Shown one piece after another: positions 23,810 to 32,775 of a DNA stretch of 38,400 nucleotides (position 1 is its first letter; each line of letters begins with the position of its first letter). Below the pieces are notes generated by a model. It did not search any database and was not told the DNA's origin. It saw nothing but the letters and a program-made list of their open reading frames with translations. A program made the position numbers and the translations under genes. Source of the stretch: CAZKRU01 sp964555235 (lineage in GTDB: Bacteria; Verrucomicrobiota; Verrucomicrobiia; Methylacidiphilales; CAMAQI01); NCBI GenBank assembly GCA_964555235.1, contig CAZKRU010000041.1, positions 1 through 38,400 on the forward strand, read 5' to 3'.

Positions 23810-25258
23810 ATGTCACAAAACCACGATTGTATTTGTTCGGATCAGCACCGCCGGGAGCATTCGGTTACGCTCGAAGATCTCTGCCTGAGCCGTCGTGATT
23901 TTTTGCTGAAGGCCGGGATGGGGATGGGGGCTTTGACGCTCTCTTCGATTTTTGGATTGGATCTCGTCTCCCGCGCGGAGGCTGCGGGAGGAGAAGTCTC
24001 GAGTGTTGCCAGTGGACTCCTCACCCCCAAGGCCCCTCATTTTCCGGCAAAAGCCAAGGCGGTGATTCATCTTTTTGCCGCAGGCGGACCTTCGCATGTC
24101 GATACGTTCGATCCGAAACCCTCTCTCATTCCATTCGATGGAAAACCGATTCCAGGAATGAGCGGTGTGGCGTATCCCTCTCCTTTTGCTTTTAAAAAAT
24201 ACGGGAAGTCGGGAATTGAGGTTAGTGATGTTTTCCCGAAGTTGGGAGAATGCGTTGATGAAATGGCGATCATTCGCTCGATGTGGACCGATATTCCGGC
24301 GCATGACGTCGCTCAGCGTTTCATGAATACCGGTTCGCTTCAAATTCCGAAACCGAGCATCGGCTCCTGGGTTCTTTACGGGTTGGGAAGTGAAAATCAA
24401 AATATGCCGGGGTTTATCACCTTGGGAGGGGATCCCGCGTGGCGCGCTGCCAATTTCTTACCCGGACCCTATCAGGGGTGCTCGGTTAATTTTTCGGCCA
24501 AATCACGACCCGAAGAAGTGATCAAAAATATTCAAAGTTATTTTTCGCCACCGGAGGTTCAGCGGCAGCAGATCGATTTTGCCAAAAAGATGAATGCGCT
24601 TCGGGCCAGCACCTCAAAAGGGTATGACCCCCAGATGGATGCCCGAATTGAATCCTTTGAGATGGCGTTCAAGATGCAGACGGAAGCGACGGATGCGTTT
24701 GATCTTTCCAAAGAGCCGGAGAGTATCCGTGAACTCTATGGAAATACGGATATGGGGGCCAAACTGCTCGCGGCGCGACGATTAGTCGAACGCGGAGTTC
24801 GCTTTGTTCAAGTCACGGCGGGGGGATGGGATCACCACAATGACTTAAATACCCGACTGCCAGAAGCGGCCGGAGAAATTGATCAACCCGCTGCAGCTTT
24901 AATTAAGGATTTGAAGCAACGCGGAATGCTCGACTCCACATTGGTGATTTGGGGAGGGGAGTTCGGCCGCACCGTGGTGAAGGATCGGAACGGAAATCAA
25001 ATTCCGGGCCGCGATCACAACGGTCGCGCGTTTAGCACCTGGATGGCGGGGGGGGGGATCAAAGGGGGGACGGTTTACGGAGCGACCGATGAATTTGGCG
25101 CGGCAGCAATGACGAACAAGGTTCATGTTCATGATCTTCATGCGTCGATTCTGCACCTGCTCGGATTCGATCACACGAAACTGACGTATCGCTATAATGG
25201 ACGGGATTTTCGACTGACGGATAACTACGGAAAAGTGATCAAGGGAGTGATGGCTTAA
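23810..25258 (+). CDS. DUF1501 protein exported by Tat
   Basis: 482 residues from the ATG at 23810, preceded by a GAGGAG site at 23799-23804; a TTG 15 nt upstream is rejected because it includes that site. A twin-arginine motif (SRRDFL at 27-32) and hydrophobic stretch mark it for Tat export. The DUF1501 fold (sulfatase/alkaline-phosphatase-like superfamily) is visible in AVIHLFAAGGPSHVDTFDPK, HDVAQRFMNTGSLQIPKPSI, VQVTAGGWDHHNDLNTRLPE, VIWGGEFGRT and GRDHNGRAFSTWMAGGGIKG. Family members are abundant in Planctomycetota and Verrucomicrobiota and almost always pair with a DUF1549/DUF1553 cytochrome, as here. The reaction is not established. Confidence 0.92.
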   Translation: MSQNHDCICSDQHRREHSVTLEDLCLSRRDFLLKAGMGMGALTLSSIFGLDLVSRAEAAGGEVSSVASGLLTPKAPHFPAKAKAVIHLFAAGGPSHVDTFDPKPSLIPFDGKPIPGMSGVAYPSPFAFKKYGKSGIEVSDVFPKLGECVDEMAIIRSMWTDIPAHDVAQRFMNTGSLQIPKPSIGSWVLYGLGSENQNMPGFITLGGDPAWRAANFLPGPYQGCSVNFSAKSRPEEVIKNIQSYFSPPEVQRQQIDFAKKMNALRASTSKGYDPQMDARIESFEMAFKMQTEATDAFDLSKEPESIRELYGNTDMGAKLLAARRLVERGVRFVQVTAGGWDHHNDLNTRLPEAAGEIDQPAAALIKDLKQRGMLDSTLVIWGGEFGRTVVKDRNGNQIPGRDHNGRAFSTWMAGGGIKGGTVYGATDEFGAAAMTNKVHVHDLHASILHLLGFDHTKLTYRYNGRDFRLTDNYGKVIKGVMA

Positions 25259-25279
25259 TTTTTGGCATCGCTATTATCT

Positions 25280-28222
25280 ATGATCTCCATTCGTCATGGC
25301 GCTTTGATTCCTTTTCTCGCAGTCTCGCTCGCTTGGGCCGATCCGACTCCGGAGCAGCTCCAGTTTTTTGAAAATAAGGTTCGTCCCATTCTGTCTGAGA
25401 ATTGTTACAAATGTCATAGCGTTGAGAAGGGGGCCGCCAAAGGAGGTCTCACCGTTGATTCCGCCCAGGCAATGCTTCAGGGGGGTGAGACGGGCCCCGC
25501 GCTCGTCCCCGGGGATCCAGAAAAGAGCCTCTTCATTCGCGCGATTCGATACACCGATCCCGAGTTGCAGATGCCAAAAAAATATCTGTTGAAGGATGAC
25601 GAAGTTGCAACGCTGACCGAATGGGTGAAAATGGGGGCACCGGATCCTCGAAAAGCCACGGGGCTTAAACTTTCCGGCCTCAATGACGCTGCCCGAAAAC
25701 ATTGGGCTTACCAACCGGTCACCTCCAAATCAGCCCCGATGGTAAAGAATCCCGGGTGGTGTGAATCCCCGGTGGATCGCTTCATTTTGTCCAGATTGGA
25801 AGAGAAGTCGATGGTCCCCTCCCCCCGAGCGGATAAAGAGACCCTCATCCGACGCGCTTATTATGATCTGATTGGATTACCGCCGAGCCCCCAAGAGATC
25901 GAAACCTTCAGGAACGATAAAAATCCCAACGCCTTTGCAAAGGTTGTGGATCATCTTCTCGACTCCCCGCATTACGGTGAACGATGGGGACGTCACTGGC
26001 TCGATACGGCACGCTATTCCGACACCGTCGGGGCGAGCGTGAATATCAAAAAAATCCTCAACGAGTACCGCTACCCTTATGCCTGGAGCTACCGCGATTA
26101 TGTCATCCACTCGTTCAATCAAGATAAGCCCTACAATCGATTTATTATCGAACAACTTGCCGCCGACAAACTGCCCGAAACTTCCAAGGATCCGACGCTT
26201 CTCGCCGCCCTCGGGTTTCTGACCGTGGGGGAACGGTTTGATAATGTTCAAGATGAACTCAACGAGCGAATCGACACCGTTTCAAAAGGATTTCTCGGCT
26301 TAACGGTTTCGTGTGCCCGCTGTCATGATCATCCTTTTGATCCAATCCCGATCACCGATTATTATGCGCTCCACGGGGTTTTTTCCAGCACGATGGAACC
26401 GCGCGATAAGCCGCTCATCCGAGAGCCCATGGAACCCGAGTACTCCGAATTTCTCAAAAAACTCGCCGTACTTGAAAGCAAAAATCAAGAGGCTTATTTA
26501 CAGATTGTCTTAAAGCTGAATTCCCTCTTTTTGAAAAACGCTCCATCGTACCTCAAGGTCTTGGCGCAGAGCGCTCAATACAAGAAATCGCTGAAGGATT
26601 CCCCCAAGGATCTTCCCCCCGAGCTCCGAGGGACGGCAGAGGCGGAGTTTCTCAGAGTGTTGAATATTGAAGTTTTCAGAAGATCAAATGATGATTCGGT
26701 TTTCGGACCCTTAAAACTCCTCGCGGAGATCCCCGATACAGAATTCGAAAGAAAAGCTCCTGGAATGATCCAAAAATTTCTTCTGAGACGAAGTTCGACT
26801 TCCCCCATCAATCCCCGTCTTGAAGCGGCATTGAAGCTCACCCCCCTCAAGAGCCGTCAGGATTTGATCGCTCTTTATGCCAAACTTTTTGCCGAAGCCG
26901 CCCCGCTTTCCGAAAGCGTCATTCGAAATATTTTTGCCGGAACGCCCCTGGAAGGAGCTTCCTCAGAGGTCGCGCCCTTTCTCCAGTTTCCGCTGACCAT
27001 CTATCCGGCGAAACAGTTGACCGCGGAAGAACTCCGACGCCTGGTCCGCCACTTTCCTCCTCCGTTGGAAAAAATGCTGAGAAAAATAAAACCGATGATC
27101 AACCTCCCCGCCATCAGCTATCTGGAGCTTACTGATCCGGGATCCCCCGAGCGGGCCATGACCGTAACGGACGTCCCCAAACCCCACGATGATCCCGTCT
27201 TTATTCGGGGGCAGGCTCAGGTGCGCGGCGAAATCGTCCCACGCCGCTTTCTCACCATTCTCACTCCCGATGGAAATCCGAAACCGTTTCGTGAGGGGAG
27301 TGGACGCCTTGAGCTGGCACAGGCGATCGCGAAGCCAGAGAATCCACTCACGGCGCGGACGATGGTGAATCGGGTCTGGATGTGGCACTTCGGCGCGGGC
27401 TTGGTCCCAACCCCTGATAATTTGGGAACTCAAAGCGAGGCCCCCAGTCATCCCGAACTTCTCGACTTCCTCTCGGCCTCATTTGTAGAAAATGGATGGT
27501 CGATCAAAGCGCTTCACCGTCAGATCATGCTCAGCAGTGTTTATCAACAAAGTAGCGACACCAACCCCAAGCAAGAAGAATTGGATCCGCAAAATCGCTT
27601 TCTCTGGCGTGCCAATATCCGCCGCCTCGACTTCGAATCGTTGCGCGATTCGTTAATCGCCTTTAGCGGCAAAATGGATGCAACGCTCGGAGGAAAGCCA
27701 GTGAATCTTGTCGATGAGCCGTACAGTTATCGGCGAAGTGTTTACGGATACATTGATCGCGGAAATCTTCCGGAACTCATGGCTCAGTTTGACTTTAGCA
27801 ATCCTGATTCTCCGAACTCCCAGCGAAACTCCACCGTCGTTCCCCAGCAGTCGCTCTTTTTTATGAACAGCCCGATGATTATCGGAGTGACCCGGGATAT
27901 TTTAGCGCGACCTGAAGTCGCTCAATCCCGAGGGGAGGACGAGAAAATCACCGCCCTCTATCGGATTATTCTTCAACGCACCCCGCAACCTCAGGAAATC
28001 GCACTCAGCCGACAATTCTTACAATCCCTGAAAAATCAGGCATCCGACGCGAAGCCGGCCCCCCCCTCAGCCTCCCTGGATAAATCAAACCGGAAAATCT
28101 ATAAACGCCCCAAGGAGACGATTCAAAATGAGGGGACGCTGGTCGTCAAAAAATCCCTCAGCCCTTGGGAAGCACTGACTCAGTCCCTGATCTTTTTGAA
28201 TGAAATGCTTTATTTGAATTAA
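25280..28222 (+). CDS. Planctomycete cytochrome c protein with DUF1549 and DUF1553
   Basis: 980 residues from the ATG at 25280, which gives a signal peptide (ISIRHGALIPFLAVSLAWA); a TTG at 25262 is the alternative. PSCyt1 heme-c motif C-x-x-C-H at 42-46 (NCYKCHS) within about residues 25-125; DUF1549 (about 155-370) with a second C-x-x-C-H at 345-349 (CARCHDHPFDP); DUF1553 (about 680-950; RTMVNRVWMWHFGAGLVPTP, then RQIMLSSVYQQ). The protein is likely periplasmic and heme-binding, possibly passing electrons in polymer breakdown with the DUF1501 partner 21 nt upstream. The middle region (about 400-620) is less conserved. Length is typical for the family. Confidence 0.92.
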   Translation: MISIRHGALIPFLAVSLAWADPTPEQLQFFENKVRPILSENCYKCHSVEKGAAKGGLTVDSAQAMLQGGETGPALVPGDPEKSLFIRAIRYTDPELQMPKKYLLKDDEVATLTEWVKMGAPDPRKATGLKLSGLNDAARKHWAYQPVTSKSAPMVKNPGWCESPVDRFILSRLEEKSMVPSPRADKETLIRRAYYDLIGLPPSPQEIETFRNDKNPNAFAKVVDHLLDSPHYGERWGRHWLDTARYSDTVGASVNIKKILNEYRYPYAWSYRDYVIHSFNQDKPYNRFIIEQLAADKLPETSKDPTLLAALGFLTVGERFDNVQDELNERIDTVSKGFLGLTVSCARCHDHPFDPIPITDYYALHGVFSSTMEPRDKPLIREPMEPEYSEFLKKLAVLESKNQEAYLQIVLKLNSLFLKNAPSYLKVLAQSAQYKKSLKDSPKDLPPELRGTAEAEFLRVLNIEVFRRSNDDSVFGPLKLLAEIPDTEFERKAPGMIQKFLLRRSSTSPINPRLEAALKLTPLKSRQDLIALYAKLFAEAAPLSESVIRNIFAGTPLEGASSEVAPFLQFPLTIYPAKQLTAEELRRLVRHFPPPLEKMLRKIKPMINLPAISYLELTDPGSPERAMTVTDVPKPHDDPVFIRGQAQVRGEIVPRRFLTILTPDGNPKPFREGSGRLELAQAIAKPENPLTARTMVNRVWMWHFGAGLVPTPDNLGTQSEAPSHPELLDFLSASFVENGWSIKALHRQIMLSSVYQQSSDTNPKQEELDPQNRFLWRANIRRLDFESLRDSLIAFSGKMDATLGGKPVNLVDEPYSYRRSVYGYIDRGNLPELMAQFDFSNPDSPNSQRNSTVVPQQSLFFMNSPMIIGVTRDILARPEVAQSRGEDEKITALYRIILQRTPQPQEIALSRQFLQSLKNQASDAKPAPPSASLDKSNRKIYKRPKETIQNEGTLVVKKSLSPWEALTQSLIFLNEMLYLN

Positions 28223-28286
28223 AGCCTCGCTTGCCATTCCGCTGGAAGCCGCTTCACTGCCAGCAATCTCAAAATAGGAGCCTCTT

Positions 28287-29075
28287 ATGGAATTCACCCC
28301 CGGCAAACTTGGCAGCACAGTCTTCATCCTCATCGTTGGCGCAATTTTCTTCTTCGGAAGCTTTCATATCGTTCCCCCCGGACATCGTGGCATTCGAGTC
28401 ACGCTCGGGAAAACGAGTCCCACCGCATTAACAGAGGGATTAACTCTCAAAATGCCGTTGATCACCAAAATTTATGATATTCCGATCAAGCAAATCACGA
28501 CCGAAGGGACTGCAGACTGTTTTAGCTCCGATCTTCAATTGGTGAAAATCCGCTTCAATGTACTCTACGTCATTCCGGAACAGTCCGTCGTCACGCTTTT
28601 CCAGGCCTACTCTGGAAATCCATACCAAACCCTCATCGAGCCCCGCGTTCAGGAAAATCTGAAACAGATTACCGCAAACCATCGTGCCGAAGATCTCGTG
28701 AAAACACGCGATAAGATCAAAGGCGAAATCGTTACTCGCATCCGAGGTGCCGTCGGGGACATCTTAGTCATTCGGGACGTCGTCGTTAACAACATCGATC
28801 TCTCCAACGACCTCGAGCACGCGATCGAGCAGAAAGTGGTAATGGAGCAACAGGCGCTCACTAAAAATTTCGAACTTCATAAAGCTCAGAAAGAAGCGGA
28901 AATTACATTAGTGAATGCCGAGGCCGAAGCCAAATCGGTAAAAATCAAAGGCGAAGCCCTGAAGGTCGCCTCGCAAGTAATTGATTTGGAAATCGTCAAA
29001 AAATGGAATGGGGTCGCTCCCGTCTCCGTCGTCACCACTCACGGTGGCGCCAATATCTTGCTGCCTTTGAAATAG
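28287..29075 (+). CDS. SPFH/prohibitin-family membrane protein
   Basis: 262 residues, with GGAG about 8 nt before the ATG. N-terminal membrane helix (about 9-29, GSTVFILIVGAIFFFGSFHI), then the SPFH/Band 7 domain (about 28-190: VPPGHRGIRVTLGKTSPTAL, then IKQITTEGTADCFSSDLQLV, then VQENLKQITANHRAEDLVKT) and an Ala/Glu-rich coiled coil (about 195-240) before a short C-terminus. Prohibitin-like proteins form membrane rings that organise membrane domains and control proteases such as FtsH. There is no protease partner in the window. It is separated by a hairpin from the convergent small gene. Confidence 0.9.
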   Translation: MEFTPGKLGSTVFILIVGAIFFFGSFHIVPPGHRGIRVTLGKTSPTALTEGLTLKMPLITKIYDIPIKQITTEGTADCFSSDLQLVKIRFNVLYVIPEQSVVTLFQAYSGNPYQTLIEPRVQENLKQITANHRAEDLVKTRDKIKGEIVTRIRGAVGDILVIRDVVVNNIDLSNDLEHAIEQKVVMEQQALTKNFELHKAQKEAEITLVNAEAEAKSVKIKGEALKVASQVIDLEIVKKWNGVAPVSVVTTHGGANILLPLK

Positions 29076-29089
29076 ACCCTTTAAACGAA

Positions 29090-29122
29090 CACGGCGGCGA
29101 GGAACATCTCCCTGCCGCCGTG
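29090..29122. terminator. Hairpin between convergent genes, likely bidirectional terminator
   Basis: A perfect 9-bp stem (CACGGCGGC / GCCGCCGTG) with a 15-nt loop that can pair further sits between the SPFH stop and the convergent small-protein stop. There is no long T run, so it may work as a weak or protein-assisted terminator. Confidence 0.6.
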
Positions 29123-29148
29123 CCGGTTTAGATTAATAAATTTACGAC

Positions 29149-29349
29149 TTATTGCGGAGCGGCTTCTTTCTTTTCGCCCTCTTTCTTTCCGGCTTTTTTC
29201 TTTTCCGCTTTTTCTACGCACTTCGCGCAAGGCGCTTCCTTCGTGCAACCTGCTTCGGTGCATTTCGTCGGCTTACCTGCATAAGAAGCAACTGGCATGA
29301 ATAGAAAACCCAAACAAACCACGAGACCAATACACATGATATTTTTCAT
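29149..29349 (-). CDS. Small exported Cys- and Lys-rich protein
   Basis: 66 residues with a GAGGT site before the ATG. Signal peptide (MKNIMCIGLVVCLGFLFMPV, cleaved after ASYA), then a short Cys cluster (CTEAGCTKEAPCAKC: four Cys in about 15 residues) and a Lys/Glu/Ala-rich tail. The cluster could bind metal. No family recognised. Confidence 0.6.
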   Translation of the reverse strand: MKNIMCIGLVVCLGFLFMPVASYAGKPTKCTEAGCTKEAPCAKCVEKAEKKKAGKKEGEKKEAAPQ

Positions 29350-29431
29350 ACCTCATTTTTGCCGCTGCATTTAACCCGTCAAGAAAAAATTACGCAATCA
29401 TTGCAACAGCGACTTTTGCGCCACTTTAACC

Positions 29432-29626
29432 CAAATTTTGCGTTAGCCCACGCAAAATTTGTTTCGGCGGTGCCGAAACCGAAAGCATTCGGGGTCACCC
29501 CGCCACCAAAACTCTAACACTAAATTGGTTGTGAGTTTTGGCGGAAATCTCGGCCCCGCAAATCTCTCTTTCCCCAGGGAGATCTGACGGGGCGGATTTT
29601 GCAATACGGACTTATTGCAAAATCCG
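29432..29626. other. Cluster of five hairpins in the spacer below the AraC gene
   Basis: In order: a perfect 12-bp stem at 29432-29461 (CAAATTTTGCGT), an 8-bp stem at 29461-29479 (GTTTCGGC), a 6-bp stem at 29490-29502 (CGGGGT), a 12-bp stem with one mismatch at 29503-29544 (CCACCAAAACTC) and a perfect 14-bp stem at 29593-29626 (CGGATTTTGCAATA). The last starts 4 nt from the AraC stop and probably terminates it. No coding sequence is credible in this roughly 280-nt spacer. Confidence 0.7.
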
Positions 29627-29629
29627 GGT

Positions 29630-30445
29630 TTAAGAAAGTTTCCAATACTCTTTTCGAAAGTGGGAGGGGGGATGTCCCGTCTCAAATTTGAAAGCTCTCG
29701 AAAAGGCGGCCGTATCCGAAAATCCACATTTCGCCGCAACCTGCTTCATCGAAAGCAACGTTGAGCTCAATAAAACACGCGCCTCCCGGAGGCGACGTTG
29801 AATCAACCACTGCCGAGGCGTTGTTTGCAGATGCTCCCGAAAGACCTCGTGGACGTGGGCAATCGACCAACCTGAAATGCGCGCCAGCTCTTTCATCCGG
29901 CACGGCTCTTGATAGTGACCATCCAGATGTTCGATCACGGCTTGAAGCCTCGGCGAACCCTCTCCCCGTTTCGTGGTCGTGTGATAGCGCCTCACTTGGA
30001 ACAACAAACGTCCCAAGAGATAGTGTCGCAACAATTCTTCTGGATACTGATCTGAAACATGGGCCGCCACCATTTCACGCGTAAAATCATGAACCTCATT
30101 GAGCTCCATCCATTTTGAAAAACGGGGAACTTTCATTCCTTCTTTTTGTTTTGATTGAATCGTCACGGCCAGGCACTGGTACGGATTGGTAAAATCACTT
30201 CTTCCAATGGTGTCGTCCCCAGGTCGGTTCCAAATTAAATCCCCCGGAAGCACTTCCCGCCAACTCCCGCCCTCTTCGATCCAACCCCGACCGGCCGTCA
30301 TCAGCTCCACCCGTTCAAAGTAGTCCGGAATTCGATGCGCACGGGGATGGGTCCCTTTTCCCTGGCAATAAATCACCACACGCTTAATCCAGAGCGCTTG
30401 AAAGCTATCCGCAAAGTCAAAAGCCTCCGAAGTTGAGGATTTCAC
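29630..30445 (-). CDS. AraC-family transcription regulator with cupin sensor
   Basis: 271 residues from a GTG at 30445; no upstream ATG stays in frame. The N-terminal AraC-binding (cupin-like) domain (about 25-125) contains YFERVELMTAGRGWIEEGGS and LPGDLIWNRPGDD. The C-terminal double helix-turn-helix is clear: ELARISGWSIAHVHEVFREH (about 195-215) and MKQVAAKCGFSDTAAFSRAF (about 240-260), ending FKFETGHPPSHFRKEYWK. It is divergent from the dehydrogenase/isomerase pair and likely regulates it in response to a sugar or sugar acid. Downstream, a 14-bp hairpin follows the stop within 4 nt. Confidence 0.88.
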   Translation of the reverse strand: MKSSTSEAFDFADSFQALWIKRVVIYCQGKGTHPRAHRIPDYFERVELMTAGRGWIEEGGSWREVLPGDLIWNRPGDDTIGRSDFTNPYQCLAVTIQSKQKEGMKVPRFSKWMELNEVHDFTREMVAAHVSDQYPEELLRHYLLGRLLFQVRRYHTTTKRGEGSPRLQAVIEHLDGHYQEPCRMKELARISGWSIAHVHEVFREHLQTTPRQWLIQRRLREARVLLSSTLLSMKQVAAKCGFSDTAAFSRAFKFETGHPPSHFRKEYWKLS

Positions 30446-30518
30446 ATCAGATCCGATGATTTAACAAATTTTCTGATTCGCATTTCTTTTTCACCTAGGC
30501 TTAACTAAGCTTATTACT
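30446..30518. promoter_or_regulatory. Divergent promoter region of the AraC regulator and dehydrogenase
   Basis: This 73-nt A+T-rich spacer holds an inverted repeat (GCTTA-AC-TAAGC at 30499-30510) overlapping a perfect TAAGCTTA palindrome (30506-30513), just before the dehydrogenase ATG. It could be an operator for the divergent regulator. No confident -35/-10 pair is assigned. Confidence 0.35.
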
Positions 30519-31607
30519 ATGAATTTACAAACTAAGAATATTCCTGCCGCTGCTCCTGTCAACTTTGGGTTTCTCGGCGCCGGTCAAATTGCCTACTCCA
30601 GCGCGGATGGAATTCAAAAACATCCCCGGGGCAAAGTCCTCGCCGCCCAAGATTTGAGCCCCGAGCGTCTCAAGACCCTTTGCGATGAAAAGAAGATTCC
30701 AAAATCCTATGCAACCGCCGAGGCGCTGCTCGCGGACCCCGAGATTCATGTTGTTTACATTGCGGTCCCCAACAAATTTCATATTCCGTTAACCCTTCAA
30801 TCCTTGAATGCGGGCAAGCACGTGATTTTGGAGAAGCCATTTGCCATGAATTATCGTGAGGCAAAGGAAGCCGCAGACTTAGCCAAGAAAAAAAATCTGA
30901 TCCTGACGCTTGGAATGAATCAGCGCTTTAACCAATCTCACCAGCAGACCAAAGCACTGATCGAAGCGGGCACTTTGGGCGATGTTTATCATGCAAAAGC
31001 CTATTGGTTTCGGCGGCGCGGAATCCCGAAGCTCGGAACGTGGTTCGGAAATCGTGCCATGTCCGGCGGCGGGTGTCTCTGCGACATCGGCGTTCACGCG
31101 CTCGACCTTTGCCTCTATCTCCTCGGAAATTTCAAGCCGGTCTCCGTTTTTGGAGCAACCTACACGAAATTTGGGAATCGTGGAATGGGGGAGGGGACTT
31201 GGGGGAAATCGGACCGAAGCGAGATTCCTTTCGACGTTGAAGATTTTGCAACGGGCCTCGTTCGTTTCGAAAACGGAAGCACCGTCACTCTCGATGCCGC
31301 TTGGGCCTGTCACAATGGAACAGGATCCGACTTTGATGTCCAACTTTTCGGAACCGAAGCCGGTGCGCTTGCCTCCAGCTGCCGCCTTTTCCGCCCTCAG
31401 GCTGACGGTGCCAGCTATGTGACCGAAGACGAATTATCTCCAAAGATTCGCTACCCCCATCGGGATCGTTTCCACAACTTCATCAATCACCTCACCGAAG
31501 GCGAGGAATTATGCGTCAAATTGGAAGAAGCCCTCGTCGTTCAGAAAATTCTGGATGGCATCGCGGAATCCGCACGAACCGGACATGAAGTCCGTCTCGA
31601 TGTTTAA
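30519..31607 (+). CDS. Gfo/Idh/MocA-family NAD(P)-dependent dehydrogenase
   Basis: 362 residues. Rossmann motif GFLGAGQIA (about 17-25), the VYIAVPNKFH region (about 79-88) and the catalytic E-K-P motif at 105-107 (VILEKPFAM) are all present. The C-terminal beta-sheet domain includes GGGCLCDIGVHALDLCLYLL with the conserved His. Family members oxidise or reduce sugars and polyols with NAD(P). The first about 12 residues are polar and contain no signal. It is followed after 27 nt by a TIM-barrel epimerase-like gene, the usual pairing for sugar catabolism in this phylum. Confidence 0.93.
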   Translation: MNLQTKNIPAAAPVNFGFLGAGQIAYSSADGIQKHPRGKVLAAQDLSPERLKTLCDEKKIPKSYATAEALLADPEIHVVYIAVPNKFHIPLTLQSLNAGKHVILEKPFAMNYREAKEAADLAKKKNLILTLGMNQRFNQSHQQTKALIEAGTLGDVYHAKAYWFRRRGIPKLGTWFGNRAMSGGGCLCDIGVHALDLCLYLLGNFKPVSVFGATYTKFGNRGMGEGTWGKSDRSEIPFDVEDFATGLVRFENGSTVTLDAAWACHNGTGSDFDVQLFGTEAGALASSCRLFRPQADGASYVTEDELSPKIRYPHRDRFHNFINHLTEGEELCVKLEEALVVQKILDGIAESARTGHEVRLDV

Positions 31608-31634
31608 ATTAAACCGACATACGTCAAGGACCTC

Positions 31635-32393
31635 ATGAGCACCTCAATCGATTTTGGAATTCAAAGTTACTGCTTCCGCAATTTTAAGGAAAATCCGATC
31701 GTCGCCAAAAAAGTACGCGCCCTCGGTCTCTCCAAGTTGGAAATTTGCGGCGTTCACGCTGACTTTAACGACACCGCCGCATTCAAAAATGTTACTAAAA
31801 TTTATCAGGACGAAGGGGTTCAAATTGTTTCTCTCGGGGTTCAGACCTTTCAGGGCGAGGATCGCGAGCGTGATTGGTTTGAATGTGCGGCAATTGCGGG
31901 CGCAAAACATATTTCCGCTCACTTAAAAATCGATTCCTTCACCAAGTCCGTTCCCAAGATCCGCCAGTGGAGCCGTGAATTCGGAGTCCGTGTTGGGATT
32001 CATTGCCACGGCGGCTATCAGTTCGGCGGATCACCGGACGTCCTGCAATATCTGATCGACTTGGGCGGGCCCGAGATTGGTCTCTGTATTGATACCGCAT
32101 GGGTGATGCAAATTGGTCCTCGAAAAGGAAATCCGATCGAGTGGGCCAATCAATTCAAGGGCCACATCACCGGGATTCATTTTAAGGATTTTACCTTCGA
32201 GAAAAATGCCGCCTGGAAAGATGTCATTGTCGGTACCGGAAATTTGGATCTCCCCGGATTTGTCGCAGCCTTGAATGCCGGTGGCTTTAACGGGATGTCC
32301 GTCATCGAATACGAAGCCGACCCTGAAAATCCGGATCCCGCGCTCAAGGCTTGTGTTGATTCGATGCGCAAGGCGCTTGCGAGCTCTCATTAG
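31635..32393 (+). CDS. Sugar-phosphate isomerase/epimerase-like TIM barrel
   Basis: 252 residues with AAGGA about 6 nt before the ATG. Xylose-isomerase-like (AP endonuclease 2 type) TIM barrel: FGIQSYCFRNF at the start, VRVGIHCHGGYQFGG (about 116-130), GLCIDTAWVMQIG (about 150-162), GIHFKDFTF (about 178-186) and SVIEYEADPENP near the end supply the likely metal ligands (Glu, Asp and His). Substrate unknown, inferred to be a keto or inosose-type sugar acting with the dehydrogenase upstream. No signal peptide, so cytoplasmic. Confidence 0.88.
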   Translation: MSTSIDFGIQSYCFRNFKENPIVAKKVRALGLSKLEICGVHADFNDTAAFKNVTKIYQDEGVQIVSLGVQTFQGEDRERDWFECAAIAGAKHISAHLKIDSFTKSVPKIRQWSREFGVRVGIHCHGGYQFGGSPDVLQYLIDLGGPEIGLCIDTAWVMQIGPRKGNPIEWANQFKGHITGIHFKDFTFEKNAAWKDVIVGTGNLDLPGFVAALNAGGFNGMSVIEYEADPENPDPALKACVDSMRKALASSH

Positions 32394-32498
32394 TATAAAA
32401 CTTGATCTGAAGAGCCAAGCTCTTTCTTGTCGAAAGGCTGCTTTTGAGGTGCACCGCCTCGCGCCGCACTCAAAGCGATCCTTTTGTCGTCGGCTTTC

Positions 32499-32735
32499 TC
32501 ATTTGATTATTTTCAGCGGGTTTACTGGTGTGAGCAAAGTCCTTGTTCTACCGTCCGCAAAGCGGACGCTCACACGTTGTCCTTTTGTATTTCTCTGATA
32601 AGTAATCGTAGTGCCATCGGGCAAGGGCATGTCCCCAAGAAATAATGTATCCAACACCGTTCCTTCTCCCCACTTTGGTTCTGATGGACACTCCACGATG
32701 TCTCCGACCTTCAAAGTTTGAGGTGCCCAGTTCAT
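32499..32735 (-). CDS. Small DUF3553-like protein of the cassette array
   Basis: 78 residues from the ATG at 32735. KVGDIVECPSEPKWGEGTVL (about 9-28) followed by a strand-rich part (TITYQRNTKGQRVSVRFADG, then RTLLTPVNPLKII) resembles DUF3553, small SH3-like beta-barrel proteins. Role unknown. The start lies about 10 nt from the attC-like remnant at 32744-32774, as cassette genes usually do. Within the coding sequence, 32528-32575 has an 8-bp inverted repeat enclosing a perfect 7-3-7 hairpin in frame. Confidence 0.55.
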   Translation of the reverse strand: MNWAPQTLKVGDIVECPSEPKWGEGTVLDTLFLGDMPLPDGTTITYQRNTKGQRVSVRFADGRTRTLLTPVNPLKIIK

Positions 32736-32743
32736 TTGTTTGT

Positions 32744-32774
32744 CGAACGACCCAAGCTCAGCGCATGGTTAGGT
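32744..32774 (-). repeat. Short attC-like remnant
   Basis: The minus strand begins with the inverse-core ACCTAAC (32768-32774) right after the 101-codon gene and contains GCTGAGCTTGGGTCGTT, a 17-mer shared with the large attC-like site at 33819-33940. The central palindrome is missing and no perfect second core is seen, so it is probably a deleted site. Confidence 0.5.
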
Positions 32775-32775
32775 G

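Noticed and set aside
29443..29739. Minus-strand open frame across the hairpin cluster
   Set aside because: Overlaps the AraC C-terminus in another frame and consists of translated palindromes; no start signal.
32528..32575. 8-bp inverted repeat enclosing a 7-3-7 hairpin inside the DUF3553-like gene
   Set aside because: Head sequence differs from the TTTGGTRG family and it lies in frame in a coding region; single copy in the window.
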